Position numbers and translations under genes: made by a program. The notes under the pieces were generated by a model. It made no database searches and was not told the DNA's origin. It saw nothing but the letters and a program-made list of their open reading frames with translations. 64,000 bases of DNA from JANOAR01 sp031411235 (GTDB taxonomy: Bacteria > Verrucomicrobiota > Verrucomicrobiia > Verrucomicrobiales > Verrucomicrobiaceae). The stretch is taken from NCBI GenBank assembly GCA_031411235.1, contig JANOAR010000253.1, forward strand, positions 1 through 64,000, written 5' to 3'. Below are positions 1 through 8,486 of the stretch, piece by piece. How positions within the stretch are numbered: the stretch's first letter is position 1; every line of letters starts with the position of its first letter.

Positions 1-1541
1 GCTTGGTGCTCGGCCTTGTCCACGGCGATCCAGCCTTCGTTGTCCTTATCGAAGCTGCTGGTGAAGGCAACGTGAGGGCCAGTGTAGGGCGTGGTGTCGC
101 GTGGGCGGATTGGCTCTTTTTTGCTGGCTCGCTCGGCGAGGAAGGCGGGATCATGGGCGAGGCCGGACAAGGTGTGCAGCGTGGCGTGTTGCAGGGTGAA
201 GCGTAGCCGCACTTGTTTGCCCTTGAGCTTGGTGAAATCAGCCTTGGGCCAGCGCACTTCGCCGCGCGTGACATCGCTGGTGATGGCCTCGCTCTCCTCG
301 AAGCCCGGCTCATCGAGCACGGCCACCCGTATGCTTCCACCTGCGGCATCAGCGCTGATTTTTAATGGCTCGCCGGTCGCGAGCAGGGGCTGCGTGAGGC
401 ACTCGCCCTGCGCCTCGGCTTGCAGCCCCACGAGCCTGTCCTCGCGCACCTGGGCGACGCAGGGCAGGCAGTGGCGCTTCCAGCCGAGGTGGGAAATATC
501 GCTACCACCGTAGAGAATGTAGTGCTGACCGTCCTGCACGATGGCTTTGCTCGCAGGGCCGTAGATGCACAGGCTATCGTAGCTGCCTGCGGGGCCGCGC
601 GGGATGAAACCTTGGCCGGGGAAGAGCCTACGCCAGGTTTTATTGTCGGGGCTCCATGCCAGTTCGCAGTCCACCGTGCGGCCTTTACCCACGTTGTACA
701 TCATCACCCAGCCGAGGTAGCCACTGCCATACGGGAAGACCTCGATGCAGTAGGTCTGGCTGCTGCGGCCCTCGGCCAAGGTGCTGCGGATGGCGAGGTC
801 GCCGCCCGTCCAGTGGATGAAGTCGCGGCTCTCGAAGCGAGCCTGCAAGCGCTCGCCGAGATACAGCTTGGTGTAGAGCACATAGCGCTGACTGGCCTCG
901 TCGTAGAAGGCATTGGTGTGGGTGTCGCCGTTGCGGGCGCTGAAGCCTTGCAGCTTGATCGGCTCGGCCCAATGCAGGCCATCGGGCGAGAAGCGTGCCT
1001 GGAGTTCACCCAGCCCAGTGTCGAATACCATCTTGTAGCGACGCGTGGGATCGGGGTCGTGAAGATCATGGAAAACACCGACATTGGGCGTGTCGCGAGC
1101 GACGGCGTTGTTGTGCGTGTTGCCGTCGAATTCGACGATGCCGTGATCGGGCTTTTGCCATGCGATGCCATCTTGCGAAGTGGCATGAAGCAGCAGCCAG
1201 CCCTGGTCGTGAATGGTGCGCACCGGGGTCAATTTTGCGATGATGGCGGGGTCATTGAGCAGGCACTTGTACCAGAGGTGAAAAGTCTGTGTGGCCGAGT
1301 CGAAGTGGACGTTGGGATAGAGGTTGTTGAGGGCGTTCTCCCACAGCTTGTCGGCCTTGAAGACAGGATTGTGGGCGTCCTTTTCCACATGCCCCGCTAC
1401 GAGCGCGAGGCCCGTGCTTCTGGCGATCACGCGATCATCGCAGACGAGGTGCAGATGCGGGTCGGCCTCGATCACACGGGTGTCGGCATGGGCGGTGGCG
1501 AGTTGGCAGGCGAGGGCGAGAAGGGCGAGGCGCAGGGTCAT
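1..1541 (-). CDS. Secreted glycosidase-like five-bladed propeller protein (3' end outside window)
   Basis: The frame is open from an ATG at 1541 to the window edge, giving at least 513 codons; the stop is not in the window. The N-terminus is a signal peptide of about 20 residues ending in Ala-rich TAHA. Motifs typical of secreted GH32/GH43-type propeller proteins of Planctomycetes and Verrucomicrobia are visible: FHLWYKC near residue 80, a SPDGLHW repeat, THTNAFYDE, SRDFIHWTGGD, and LGWVMMYN. From about residue 370 a beta-sandwich-like region follows (KGKQVRLRFTLQ). Such proteins are usually exported and linked to polysaccharide use, which fits the sulfatase 7 kb away. Substrate and catalytic acids cannot be assigned from this read. 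No Shine-Dalgarno site is seen before the chosen ATG, but it is the only start that gives a signal peptide. Confidence 0.75.
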   Translation of the reverse strand, partial: MTLRLALLALACQLATAHADTRVIEADPHLHLVCDDRVIARSTGLALVAGHVEKDAHNPVFKADKLWENALNNLYPNVHFDSATQTFHLWYKCLLNDPAIIAKLTPVRTIHDQGWLLLHATSQDGIAWQKPDHGIVEFDGNTHNNAVARDTPNVGVFHDLHDPDPTRRYKMVFDTGLGELQARFSPDGLHWAEPIKLQGFSARNGDTHTNAFYDEASQRYVLYTKLYLGERLQARFESRDFIHWTGGDLAIRSTLAEGRSSQTYCIEVFPYGSGYLGWVMMYNVGKGRTVDCELAWSPDNKTWRRLFPGQGFIPRGPAGSYDSLCIYGPASKAIVQDGQHYILYGGSDISHLGWKRHCLPCVAQVREDRLVGLQAEAQGECLTQPLLATGEPLKISADAAGGSIRVAVLDEPGFEESEAITSDVTRGEVRWPKADFTKLKGKQVRLRFTLQHATLHTLSGLAHDPAFLAERASKKEPIRPRDTTPYTGPHVAFTSSFDKDNEGWIAVDKAEHQ

Positions 1542-1747
1542 GGTGGTGGCGGGAGGTCGCCCCATACTACGCTCGCACCTTGGCAAACTTCGCGAACTGA
1601 GCCGTAGCGCCATTCGTGGGTTTTCCATGAGTCCGCGACTCGCGAGTGGCGTTCGTATTACTTTTGCTTGCCAAAACGGCAACCTCGTCTCTATTCGCGG
1701 CCCCTCGCGAGCGGCCTTTACTCGCCGTTGGTCTTTGGGCCCGCTCT

Positions 1748-1781
1748 ACCTTTGGTAACAGCGGGAACTCGCCCCAAAGGT
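1748..1781 (+). promoter_or_regulatory. Hairpin in the leader of rpoA
   Basis: ACCTTTGG (1748-1755) is perfectly complementary to CCAAAGGT (1774-1781), and the hairpin ends 23 bases before the rpoA ATG. The word GGTAAC follows each arm. No T tract follows, so a terminator is unlikely. It could be a leader structure or a protein-binding site. The rest of the 263-bp gap 1542-1804 holds a 10-bp palindrome (1638-1647) and no gene. Confidence 0.35.
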
Positions 1782-1804
1782 AACCCGGCTATCAGATAAA
1801 ACAC

Positions 1805-2923
1805 ATGTCAGCACGTCTAGCACGCTTCGAAATGCCCAATCGCCTCGTTAAAGTCGAGACGACCGCCACCGACACCTACGCCCAGTTTGTCGCCGAACCT
1901 TTTGATCGTGGCTTTGGCCACACCATCGGCAACTCCCTGCGCCGCGTCCTCCTTTCCTCACTGGAAGGGGCCGCCATCACCTCCGTCAAGATTCGCGGAG
2001 CCGAGCATGAGTTCACCACGCTCCCCGGCGTGCTCGAAGACGTCGCCCAGATCGTGCTTAACCTGAAGAAGGTGAAGTTCAGCCACCACGACAACAAGGA
2101 GCCCGCAATCCTCTCCCTGATGGCCGATAAAGAAGGTGCCGTCACCGCTGGCGACATCAAAGACGACCATCGGTACAGCGTCATCAACAAGGACTTGGTG
2201 ATCTGCACGCTCGACCGCAAGACCAAGTTCGAGGCCGAATTTGAAGTTCGCGTGGGTCGCGGCTTTGCTACCTGGGAAGAAAACAAGCGCCCCGACACCC
2301 CCATCGGCGTCATCCCCATCGACTCGATCTTCTCGCCTGTGACCCGCGTGAAGTATGGCGTCGAAGCCACTCGCGTCGGCCAAACCACCGACTACGACAA
2401 GCTCCTCATCGACGTCTGGACTGATGGCCGCGTGGCCCCCAGCGACGCCGTGCTGCAAAGCTCCGCCATCCTTCGCCATCACCTCGATGTCTTCGTCAAC
2501 TACGACGACAGCCAGGTTGAATTTGAAGCCGCGCCTGAGGCTCAAAGCGAAGAAAACAGCGAGCTGCGCAAGCTGCTCAACATGAGCGTCAACGAGATCG
2601 AGCTGTCCGTCCGTGCGGCCAACTGCCTCAACAACGCCAACATCACCAGCGTCGGCCAGCTCGCGATGAAGAGCGAAGGCGAGATGCTGCGCTACCGCAA
2701 CTTCGGCAAGAAATCCCTCACCGAAATCAAGGAGAAGCTTGCCGAACTGGGCCTCTCGCTCGGCATGAAGCTCGACGCCGCGCTGCTTGAACCCAACCCC
2801 GGTGGCGTGTCCCTGCTCGCCCGCAGCTCCATGCTGAGCAAGGACGATGACGATGGCGACGCCGCCGACTTCGCCAAGCTGATCGACTCCAACCTCCCTG
2901 CGGAAGAGGAAGACGACGACTAA
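1805..2923 (+). CDS. rpoA: DNA-directed RNA polymerase subunit alpha
   Basis: This 372-residue protein is the alpha subunit, which dimerises to start RNA polymerase assembly. The N-terminal domain spans about 10-235 with the hallmark GHTIGNSLRRVLLSSLEG near residue 40. The C-terminal DNA-binding domain spans about 265-330 (ELSVRAANCLNNANI, then RNFGKKSLTEIKEKL). After it comes an extension of about 40 residues ending in an acidic tail (KDDDDGD, then EEEDDD). A second ATG at 1832 (MPNRLVK) is possible, but the upstream ATG is kept because the extra MSARLARFE segment looks conserved in this phylum (from memory, unchecked). It lies upstream of rplQ as usual. The rest of the S10/spc/alpha ribosomal cluster is absent upstream, where an unrelated gene points away. 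Confidence 0.97.
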   Translation: MSARLARFEMPNRLVKVETTATDTYAQFVAEPFDRGFGHTIGNSLRRVLLSSLEGAAITSVKIRGAEHEFTTLPGVLEDVAQIVLNLKKVKFSHHDNKEPAILSLMADKEGAVTAGDIKDDHRYSVINKDLVICTLDRKTKFEAEFEVRVGRGFATWEENKRPDTPIGVIPIDSIFSPVTRVKYGVEATRVGQTTDYDKLLIDVWTDGRVAPSDAVLQSSAILRHHLDVFVNYDDSQVEFEAAPEAQSEENSELRKLLNMSVNEIELSVRAANCLNNANITSVGQLAMKSEGEMLRYRNFGKKSLTEIKEKLAELGLSLGMKLDAALLEPNPGGVSLLARSSMLSKDDDDGDAADFAKLIDSNLPAEEEDDD

Positions 2924-2935
2924 CAACCCCTCTCC

Positions 2936-2966
2936 GCGTGGGGCGGCTCTTAGCCCAGCCCCACGC
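2936..2966 (+). other. Strong intercistronic hairpin between rpoA and rplQ
   Basis: GCGTGGGGC (2936-2944) pairs with GCCCCACGC (2958-2966). Inside it GGCT (2945-2948) pairs with AGCC (2952-2955) around a 3-base loop. The stem is about 13 bp with a two-base bulge. There is no T tract, so it may act in mRNA processing or stability instead of termination. It lies 13 bases after the rpoA stop. Confidence 0.6.
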
Positions 2967-3035
2967 TAACACCGAGTCAGCACTTCGGACTGCCTCAATT
3001 CAACCCACAAAAACACCCCGCCCACCTGATCCATC

Positions 3036-3461
3036 ATGAGACACAGAGTTAAAACCGTGAAACTCCAGCGCGATGCCTCGCATCGTAATGCCCTGCTCGC
3101 CAATCTTGCTTGCAGCCTTATCGAACACCGCCGTATTCGCACGACTGTGGCCAAGGCCAAGGCGCTGCGGCCAGTGGTCGAAAAGCTCGTCACACTTGCC
3201 AAGCGTGCCGACCTTCACAGCATCCGTCTCGCCGTGGCCAAGATCCACAGCAAGACCCATGTGAAGACCTTGTTTGAAGTCATCGCCCCTGCTTCCAAAG
3301 AGCGCCAGGGCGGCTACACCCGCATCACCAAGCTCGGCCAACGCCGTAGCGACAGTGCTCCGATGGCCTTCATCGAGTGGGTGGACGCCTACACCCCTAG
3401 CTTTGAAGCTCCGACCCCCGTCGAAGCAACCGAAGAGCAGCACGAAGCCGCCGCTGCCTAA
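3036..3461 (+). CDS. rplQ: 50S ribosomal protein L17 (bL17)
   Basis: This 141-residue basic protein begins MRHRVKTVKLQRDASHRNAL, the classic L17 start, followed by LACSLIEHRRIRTTVAKAKALRP. GGYTRITKLGQRRSDSAPMA matches the conserved C-terminal half. A 30-residue acidic/Ala-rich tail (PTPVEATEEQHEAAAA) exceeds the usual length of about 115-125 residues. It sits 112 bases after rpoA, probably in one transcript, and is followed by a good intrinsic terminator. Confidence 0.96.
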   Translation: MRHRVKTVKLQRDASHRNALLANLACSLIEHRRIRTTVAKAKALRPVVEKLVTLAKRADLHSIRLAVAKIHSKTHVKTLFEVIAPASKERQGGYTRITKLGQRRSDSAPMAFIEWVDAYTPSFEAPTPVEATEEQHEAAAA

Positions 3462-3490
3462 GCGCGAGCGAACGTTTCCACCATCATTGA

Positions 3491-3524
3491 AAGCGCAGTG
3501 GTCGAAAGGCCACTGCGCTTTTTT
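3491..3524 (+). terminator. Intrinsic terminator after rplQ
   Basis: AAGCGCAGTGG (3491-3501) pairs with CCACTGCGCTT (3510-3520) around an 8-base loop, followed by a T run. It lies about 30 bases after the rplQ stop and separates it from the convergent methyltransferase gene. Confidence 0.9.
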
Positions 3525-3541
3525 GTGGCCGCTGCGAGCGA

Positions 3542-4501
3542 CTATTCGCCACCGCGAAACAGGGTGATCAGCTCGCGATCCGACAGCGTGCGATCTGACT
3601 TGTGACCCAGGAAGAAGTGGCCTGAGGCGGCATTGCGTGTGCCCGGCGTGTGGATGATCAGCGGGTCAAGGTACTTGAGCCACGAGCCCGTCAGCTCCGA
3701 GAAAATACGGGCAGCGGCACGCGTGGATTTGTTCCAGGCGAAGCTGAGCAAAAAGTACTGCCACGTCCAAGCCAGCGCCATGCCAGGGCCGCCGACAGGA
3801 CCCCAGTCCAGCGCTTCAAAACGGCGGAACAAGCGCCGATGGCCCAAGTCCGTGAAGCGGGTGAAATCCCAGGCTCCGCCGTGGACTTGCTGAATGAAGG
3901 GCGTCTCGGCATAGATCGCGCCACCGGGGCGCAGCACGCGATGGATTTCCTCGACGCAGCGGTAAGGATCGCATACGTGCTCCAGCACTGCCTGGACGAT
4001 GACGCCGTCGAATGAGGCATCGGCGAAGGGCACATCATGGGCATCGCAGACCAGCGCCGTGCGTGGCCCGTAGGCGACATCCGTTTCGACGAGTTCGATG
4101 TCGGGGTCATTGGCGAACAGTTCCATGCCCGCGCCGAGAATGCGCCCGCCGAGCACCAGCACGCGTGGCTTCGGCGCGAGCTTTTTCACCGCTTTGGCGT
4201 AGCTGGCGTAGTTCGCCTGGCCGCGCACATTGAGGCTTGGACTCGGGATCGCATCGCGCAGGCGTTTCAGCAGCGAGGGCTGCACTTCTGGGGTGGCTTC
4301 GCTGGGGGGCGAGAGGTAGTCGGCGATGTCGAAAATGCTCTTCCCCTCGTCCAGCACGATGGGGATGCCATTCACCACAGGATAAGTTTTCCCGCAGTTC
4401 GCCGAGGTGCAGTGCAACGCAGTATCGACGACCTGCAAGGGGGCAAAACAGTGGGGGCAACGAAGGTCAGCGAGGACGGCAGGCGATAGAGGGATGGGCA
4501 T
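3542..4501 (-). CDS. Class I SAM-dependent methyltransferase with Trm112-like zinc ribbon
   Basis: This 319-residue protein starts with a Trm112p-like zinc ribbon (Cys15-x2-Cys18, Cys31-x4-Cys36, then YPVVNGIPIVL). A methyltransferase type 11 domain follows: motif I is PRVLVLGGRILGAG at about 112-125, an acidic SAM-binding segment ELVETDVAYG follows, then DASFDGVIVQAVLEHV and a typical RVLRPGGAIYAETPF. Proteins of this layout often modify small molecules, glycans or lipids; the substrate is not visible here. The gene runs towards rplQ and ends just after its terminator. The start is 28 bases from the 3' end of the neighbouring protease-like gene, so the three minus-strand genes up to 7661 may share a transcript. 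Confidence 0.88.
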   Translation of the reverse strand: MPIPLSPAVLADLRCPHCFAPLQVVDTALHCTSANCGKTYPVVNGIPIVLDEGKSIFDIADYLSPPSEATPEVQPSLLKRLRDAIPSPSLNVRGQANYASYAKAVKKLAPKPRVLVLGGRILGAGMELFANDPDIELVETDVAYGPRTALVCDAHDVPFADASFDGVIVQAVLEHVCDPYRCVEEIHRVLRPGGAIYAETPFIQQVHGGAWDFTRFTDLGHRRLFRRFEALDWGPVGGPGMALAWTWQYFLLSFAWNKSTRAAARIFSELTGSWLKYLDPLIIHTPGTRNAASGHFFLGHKSDRTLSDRELITLFRGGE

Positions 4502-4529
4502 GGCGGACGGAAAATCTGCGGCCTGTGGC

Positions 4530-6095
4530 CTATTCGATGCGCTTGAGGGAGCCGATGCGGTAGGCTCCGCCGAGGAGGGAGATGTTATCCCGCTCTACGG
4601 AGATGGCGTCGAGGTGGATGGTGTGGGGGAAGTCTTCGAATTCGATGGTGTGGATGCCGTCTTTGGGGGACTTGAGGGCGAGATCGATATCGGCGAGGTC
4701 TTTGATGCTGACGCCGTTGACCTTGGTGACGATGAGGCTGCCGAGGCGCTCGTAGCCCTGGGTGCTGGGGGTGGGGAGGACGGCGCTGAGGATGACGATA
4801 CGGCGCAGGCCTTTTTCTTCATACTCCTCGGGGTGCTCGGCGATGTGGGCGAGGCGGAGGATGCTGCCGGTGGCTTCTTGGCCGAAGGTGTTGATGTAGG
4901 GCCGGGTGAGTTCTTGGAAGACGAGGCCGCCAGCGACGATGTAGTTGGCACCACGGTCGAAGAGGTAGGGCCAGACGAGTTGCGTTTGCGGGTCTTTGCG
5001 GATGAGTTTGCCGCTGAGGGGGAGTTCCTTGCCGTCGCGCAGGACGAGCATTTCGACTTTGTCGCCAACGTAGGCGCGTCCGCGTACGATGTGGCTCATG
5101 CTCAGGCGACCGAAGTCGGGGTCTTCGTAATCGCCACGGGCGTCGATTTTGAAACCGTTGATGCTGAGCATGATGTCGCCTTTTTGGACGCCTACACCAT
5201 GGGCGGTGCCGCCAGGCGTGACGGCGCTGACGAACATGCCTCCTTGTCCTGGCTTGAGGCCGAGGTAGTCGCGGAACTGGTCGTCCTGGGTGTTCTGGAA
5301 CTCGACGCCCATGGTGGGGAAGCCTTCGTTTTTGCCATCGGCCATGTCTTTGAGGAAGTGCTCGATGATGACGCCTGGCTGGACGGTGGTGACCTGGTTT
5401 TTGGAGTCGTAGTTGAGCAGTAGGCCGGCGAGTTTGCCGCCTTTGACGACGGGCAAGGTGAAGCTGTTGGCTTCGCTGCGGACGATGCCCTGGCCTTCAT
5501 AGACGAGGAAGTTGGTGCCGCTGAGGACGTAGCGGGAGGTGAGTATTTTGGCGACGCGCAAGGGGGTGACGATGAGGTCGCCGACGCGCCCCGTTTGCCA
5601 GATGGCGAGGGTGTCGCCGATGTGGGCAACGGGATCAACTTCCATGGGGGCGAGGCCTTTGAAGAAGGCCTTGGAGCGTTCGTTGTCCTGGGCGCTTTCG
5701 ATGAGGGCGAGGTTGGCTTCGTAGTCGGCACCAACGACTCGGGCGGGTATTTTGGTGCCGCCCTCGGGCAGCTCTAGCTCAATGTAGTTGGCATCGGCGA
5801 CCATTTGGCCAGTGACGAGTACGCGGTTGCCAGCGATGACGACACCGAGGCCACGGCGCTGCCCTGGGCTTTCTTTTTGCCAGGGGAGGTGCTCGTTGTA
5901 GCCCTGTGAGGTGACGTTGACTTTCAACAAGGAGTCGGTGCGGATGACGGCGCTGCGTGGAACGGGGAGGCCATCACCGCTGATAGGCGGGCGAGGGCGT
6001 AGGACTCCGCTGGTAGCGGGTGCGGCGGCGCTCTGGGCGAGGCTGTAGGCGGTGCTACCTGCAATGATGAGGGCGATGAGCGAGAGGTGTTTCAT
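4530..6095 (-). CDS. Catalytically inactive HtrA/Deg-like protein with PDZ domain
   Basis: This 521-residue protein has a signal peptide (MKHLSLIALIIAGSTAYSLAQ), a trypsin-like fold, a PDZ domain at about 280-380 (LGLKPGQGGMFVSAVTPGG, KGDIMLSINGFKI), and a C-terminal domain shared with the neighbouring active protease. By alignment with that neighbour, the catalytic His position reads Gln (VLVTGQMVAD), the Asp position reads Asn (YEANLALI), and the GNSGGP loop reads ANSFTLP. It should therefore not cleave peptides. It starts 39 bases after the active protease ends, so the two are probably made together and may form a mixed periplasmic complex or act as adaptor or chaperone. The inactive state is inferred from the residues. 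Confidence 0.85.
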   Translation of the reverse strand: MKHLSLIALIIAGSTAYSLAQSAAAPATSGVLRPRPPISGDGLPVPRSAVIRTDSLLKVNVTSQGYNEHLPWQKESPGQRRGLGVVIAGNRVLVTGQMVADANYIELELPEGGTKIPARVVGADYEANLALIESAQDNERSKAFFKGLAPMEVDPVAHIGDTLAIWQTGRVGDLIVTPLRVAKILTSRYVLSGTNFLVYEGQGIVRSEANSFTLPVVKGGKLAGLLLNYDSKNQVTTVQPGVIIEHFLKDMADGKNEGFPTMGVEFQNTQDDQFRDYLGLKPGQGGMFVSAVTPGGTAHGVGVQKGDIMLSINGFKIDARGDYEDPDFGRLSMSHIVRGRAYVGDKVEMLVLRDGKELPLSGKLIRKDPQTQLVWPYLFDRGANYIVAGGLVFQELTRPYINTFGQEATGSILRLAHIAEHPEEYEEKGLRRIVILSAVLPTPSTQGYERLGSLIVTKVNGVSIKDLADIDLALKSPKDGIHTIEFEDFPHTIHLDAISVERDNISLLGGAYRIGSLKRIE

Positions 6096-6134
6096 GGTGT
6101 GAAAATGGTGACTTGGGTGGGGGCTCAGGGGTGG

Positions 6135-7661
6135 CTAGTCGTTGCCCAGGTAGCTGTCTTCTGTGACGTTGTAGGTCTTCATGATGCGGGTGTGGGCCTC
6201 GTCGGCGAGCGAGCGTTTCAGTACCAGGGGGCGGCCTTTTTCGAGCAGCTTCAGGACGATGAAGTCGGGCTTGTCGCCTTTCTTGGCGAGGGCGGCTTTG
6301 ACGTCGTTGAGGCTCTTGATTTTTACGCCGTTGATCTCATCGACAATGTTCTGCTGGTAGGGCTGGATGTAGCTGTTGACGTCATCGGTGAGGATGTTGG
6401 TGAGGATGACGACTTCGGGGCGCTCTTGGTAGAGTTTGAGGTTCAAGTAGTTGTCAAAGACGTAGTTCACCGTGGGCTCGCGGATTTGCAGGGCATCCAT
6501 CAAGTTGCGATCCATGGGCTGGAAAACGAGGCCAGCATAGATGACATAGCGTGGCCGCTGGTTGTAGTGCTCGCCAAGGGTGAGGTAGGGGATGAAGCGC
6601 TGGAGTTTCACGGGCTTCGTTTGCTTCTTGCCATCGCGCAGGAATTCGACTTTGACCTCGTCGCCGCTGAATTTGCGTTCGACCATTTCATTCATGTCCA
6701 TCAGGTCGCCATCGACGCGCACGAGGCCGTTGTTGAAAATGGGGTTGCCGTCGATGCTGAGCAGCACGTCGCCTTCCTTCAGCACACCGCCAGCGCTGCC
6801 TGCGGGCTCGACGTTGGCCACGAGCACCCCTTTGCCATCATTGGCGAGGCCGAGGGCTTTCACTTGGGCGCGGTTCTCGATGCTGAAGTCGCTGATCGCG
6901 AGATCCACATAGTGGTCGTAGTGGCCGTCTTCGATGTCTTTGAGGAAACGCTTGATGACGGGCGTCGGGATCATGTAGCCGACGTTCTGCGCGACTTGGC
7001 CGTTGTAGCCCTGGAAGGCGACGCCGACGACTTTGCCATCCTGCAAGACGGGGCCGCCCGAGTTGCCAGGGTTGATGGCGGCATCCACCTGAATGGCCAA
7101 GTGCGAGTCCACGCCCGAGTGCGAGTAAGGCCGGAAGTCGATGCGCGAAACGACGCCGCGTGTCACGCTGATGCGCTCGCCGCCGATGGGGTAGCCGATG
7201 ACGCTGACTTCCGTATTGAGCTTGGGGGTGTCGCCGATTTGCAGGGTGTTGAGCTTCTCGAAGTGAGCATCATCCACCGCTTCGATGATGGCGAGATCGC
7301 AGTCATGCGCGATGTGAACGATGCGCGCGGGATGCGGCTCGGGATCGTTGGTGGTGCGGATGACGATGCGCGTGCTGTTGCTGACGACGTGGGCATTGGT
7401 GAGGAAGCGGTTCTTGCCGATGAGGAAGCCCGTGCCTGAGCCACCCGTGGGTTGCCCGGCATTCCAGGGTTCGCGATAGTCAGGGATGACCATCGACACG
7501 TCGATGTTGACGATGTTGTCCCACTCGCCGGACGAGATGTCGATGGCCTGGCTGCGATCTCGCGGCGGCGGCGGTTCTGCCGCTGGTATTGGGGCTTGGG
7601 CGATGGCGAGGGAACTGCTGAGAGCAAGGCACAGCGGGACGAGGCGGAGATGGCGTTTCAT
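6135..7661 (-). CDS. HtrA/Deg-family serine protease with PDZ domain
   Basis: This 508-residue protein is counted from the ATG at 7661 (MKRHLRLVPL), not the TTG two codons upstream. A signal peptide ends near AIAQA. The catalytic triad is intact: His91 in FLTNAHVV, Asp122 in HDCDLAII, Ser201 in NPGNSGGPV. A PDZ domain follows at about 275-360 (VANVEPAGSAGGVLKEGDVLLSIDG), then a C-terminal region of about 150 residues that includes a second PDZ-like segment (QNIVDEINGVKIKSLNDV). It is longer than standard DegP. It is expected to act in the periplasm on misfolded or specific proteins. It is first in a two-gene unit with the inactive paralogue. No sigma-70 promoter could be defined in the 208-bp gap shared with ndk. 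Confidence 0.93.
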   Translation of the reverse strand: MKRHLRLVPLCLALSSSLAIAQAPIPAAEPPPPRDRSQAIDISSGEWDNIVNIDVSMVIPDYREPWNAGQPTGGSGTGFLIGKNRFLTNAHVVSNSTRIVIRTTNDPEPHPARIVHIAHDCDLAIIEAVDDAHFEKLNTLQIGDTPKLNTEVSVIGYPIGGERISVTRGVVSRIDFRPYSHSGVDSHLAIQVDAAINPGNSGGPVLQDGKVVGVAFQGYNGQVAQNVGYMIPTPVIKRFLKDIEDGHYDHYVDLAISDFSIENRAQVKALGLANDGKGVLVANVEPAGSAGGVLKEGDVLLSIDGNPIFNNGLVRVDGDLMDMNEMVERKFSGDEVKVEFLRDGKKQTKPVKLQRFIPYLTLGEHYNQRPRYVIYAGLVFQPMDRNLMDALQIREPTVNYVFDNYLNLKLYQERPEVVILTNILTDDVNSYIQPYQQNIVDEINGVKIKSLNDVKAALAKKGDKPDFIVLKLLEKGRPLVLKRSLADEAHTRIMKTYNVTEDSYLGND

Positions 7662-7869
7662 GGGCAAGATGGCAGCGTGTGGGTGACGGCGATAAACGTA
7701 AAACTACGGAGGGTATGAACGGATGTCATGCTTGGAGTGCATGAGTTTTTTCGTCCGCTGCCCTATAAAAGCGCCGAGTATGAGGTGCGCTTCACTGGGG
7801 AGGGAAAGTGCGGTGACACCACCGCACTTGACGCCTAGTGCCCACAGCGGTAGAGATCGCGCCCCATTT

Positions 7870-8295
7870 ATGGCAGACGAAACTACACTTATCCTACTCA
7901 AGCCCGATTGCGTGGCTCAGCATCTTTCCGGCGAGGTACTGCGCCGCTTTCAAGCCGAAGGCTTCCGCATCCAAGGCATCAAAATGATGCAGCTCACCGA
8001 TGAGCTACTGCGCGAACATTATTCGCACATCGCCCATCTTCCTTTCTTCCCCGATGTGGCGAGCTTCATGAAGAGCAAGCCCGTCATCGCTCTCGCTCTC
8101 GCGGGTGACGACGTCATCGCTAAGGTTCGCGATTTGCTCGGCCCCACCGACTCCAAGGCTGCGCCCAAGGGCACCATCCGCGGTGACCACGGCACCGACA
8201 AGATGACCAACATCGCCCACGCCAGCGACTCCACCGAAGCTGCCACGGCTGAGTTGAAGCGCTTCTTCAAAGCCGAAGAACTCTTCGCTCTGTAA
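7870..8295 (+). CDS. ndk: Nucleoside diphosphate kinase
   Basis: This 141-residue protein transfers the terminal phosphate between nucleoside di- and triphosphates. The start MADETTLILLKPDCV matches the family. The active-site His lies in NIAHASDSTEAA, and the nucleotide-binding RGDHGTD precedes it. An upstream in-frame start at 7723 is rejected because the family begins at MADETT. The gene is divergent from htrA and followed by an intrinsic terminator. Confidence 0.97.
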   Translation: MADETTLILLKPDCVAQHLSGEVLRRFQAEGFRIQGIKMMQLTDELLREHYSHIAHLPFFPDVASFMKSKPVIALALAGDDVIAKVRDLLGPTDSKAAPKGTIRGDHGTDKMTNIAHASDSTEAATAELKRFFKAEELFAL

Positions 8296-8315
8296 GCGAC
8301 TCCATTCGCTCGCTC

Positions 8316-8363
8316 AGCGGCAGTCCGCGTGGCCTTGATGGCTGCATGGACTGCCGCTTTTTT
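8316..8363 (+). terminator. Intrinsic terminator after ndk
   Basis: AGCGGCAGTCC (8316-8326) pairs with GGACTGCCGCT (8348-8358), and a T run follows to 8363. The loop is 21 bases long with some internal pairing. It lies 20 bases after the ndk stop. Confidence 0.85.
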
Positions 8364-8486
8364 ATGCCTTGTGCAGTGTTGGGTCAAATACGCGTGAGGT
8401 GTGGCTTCGCTCAGAACTCAAGTTCCAATCGTCCTTCGCGACTCACTGGTACGAACGAATCCCTCTCCTGCGTCGTTTCACGTTTG

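Noticed and set aside
420..1607. A 395-codon plus-strand open frame
   Set aside because: It is antisense to the glycosidase-like gene, which has a signal peptide and recognisable motifs; this frame has none.
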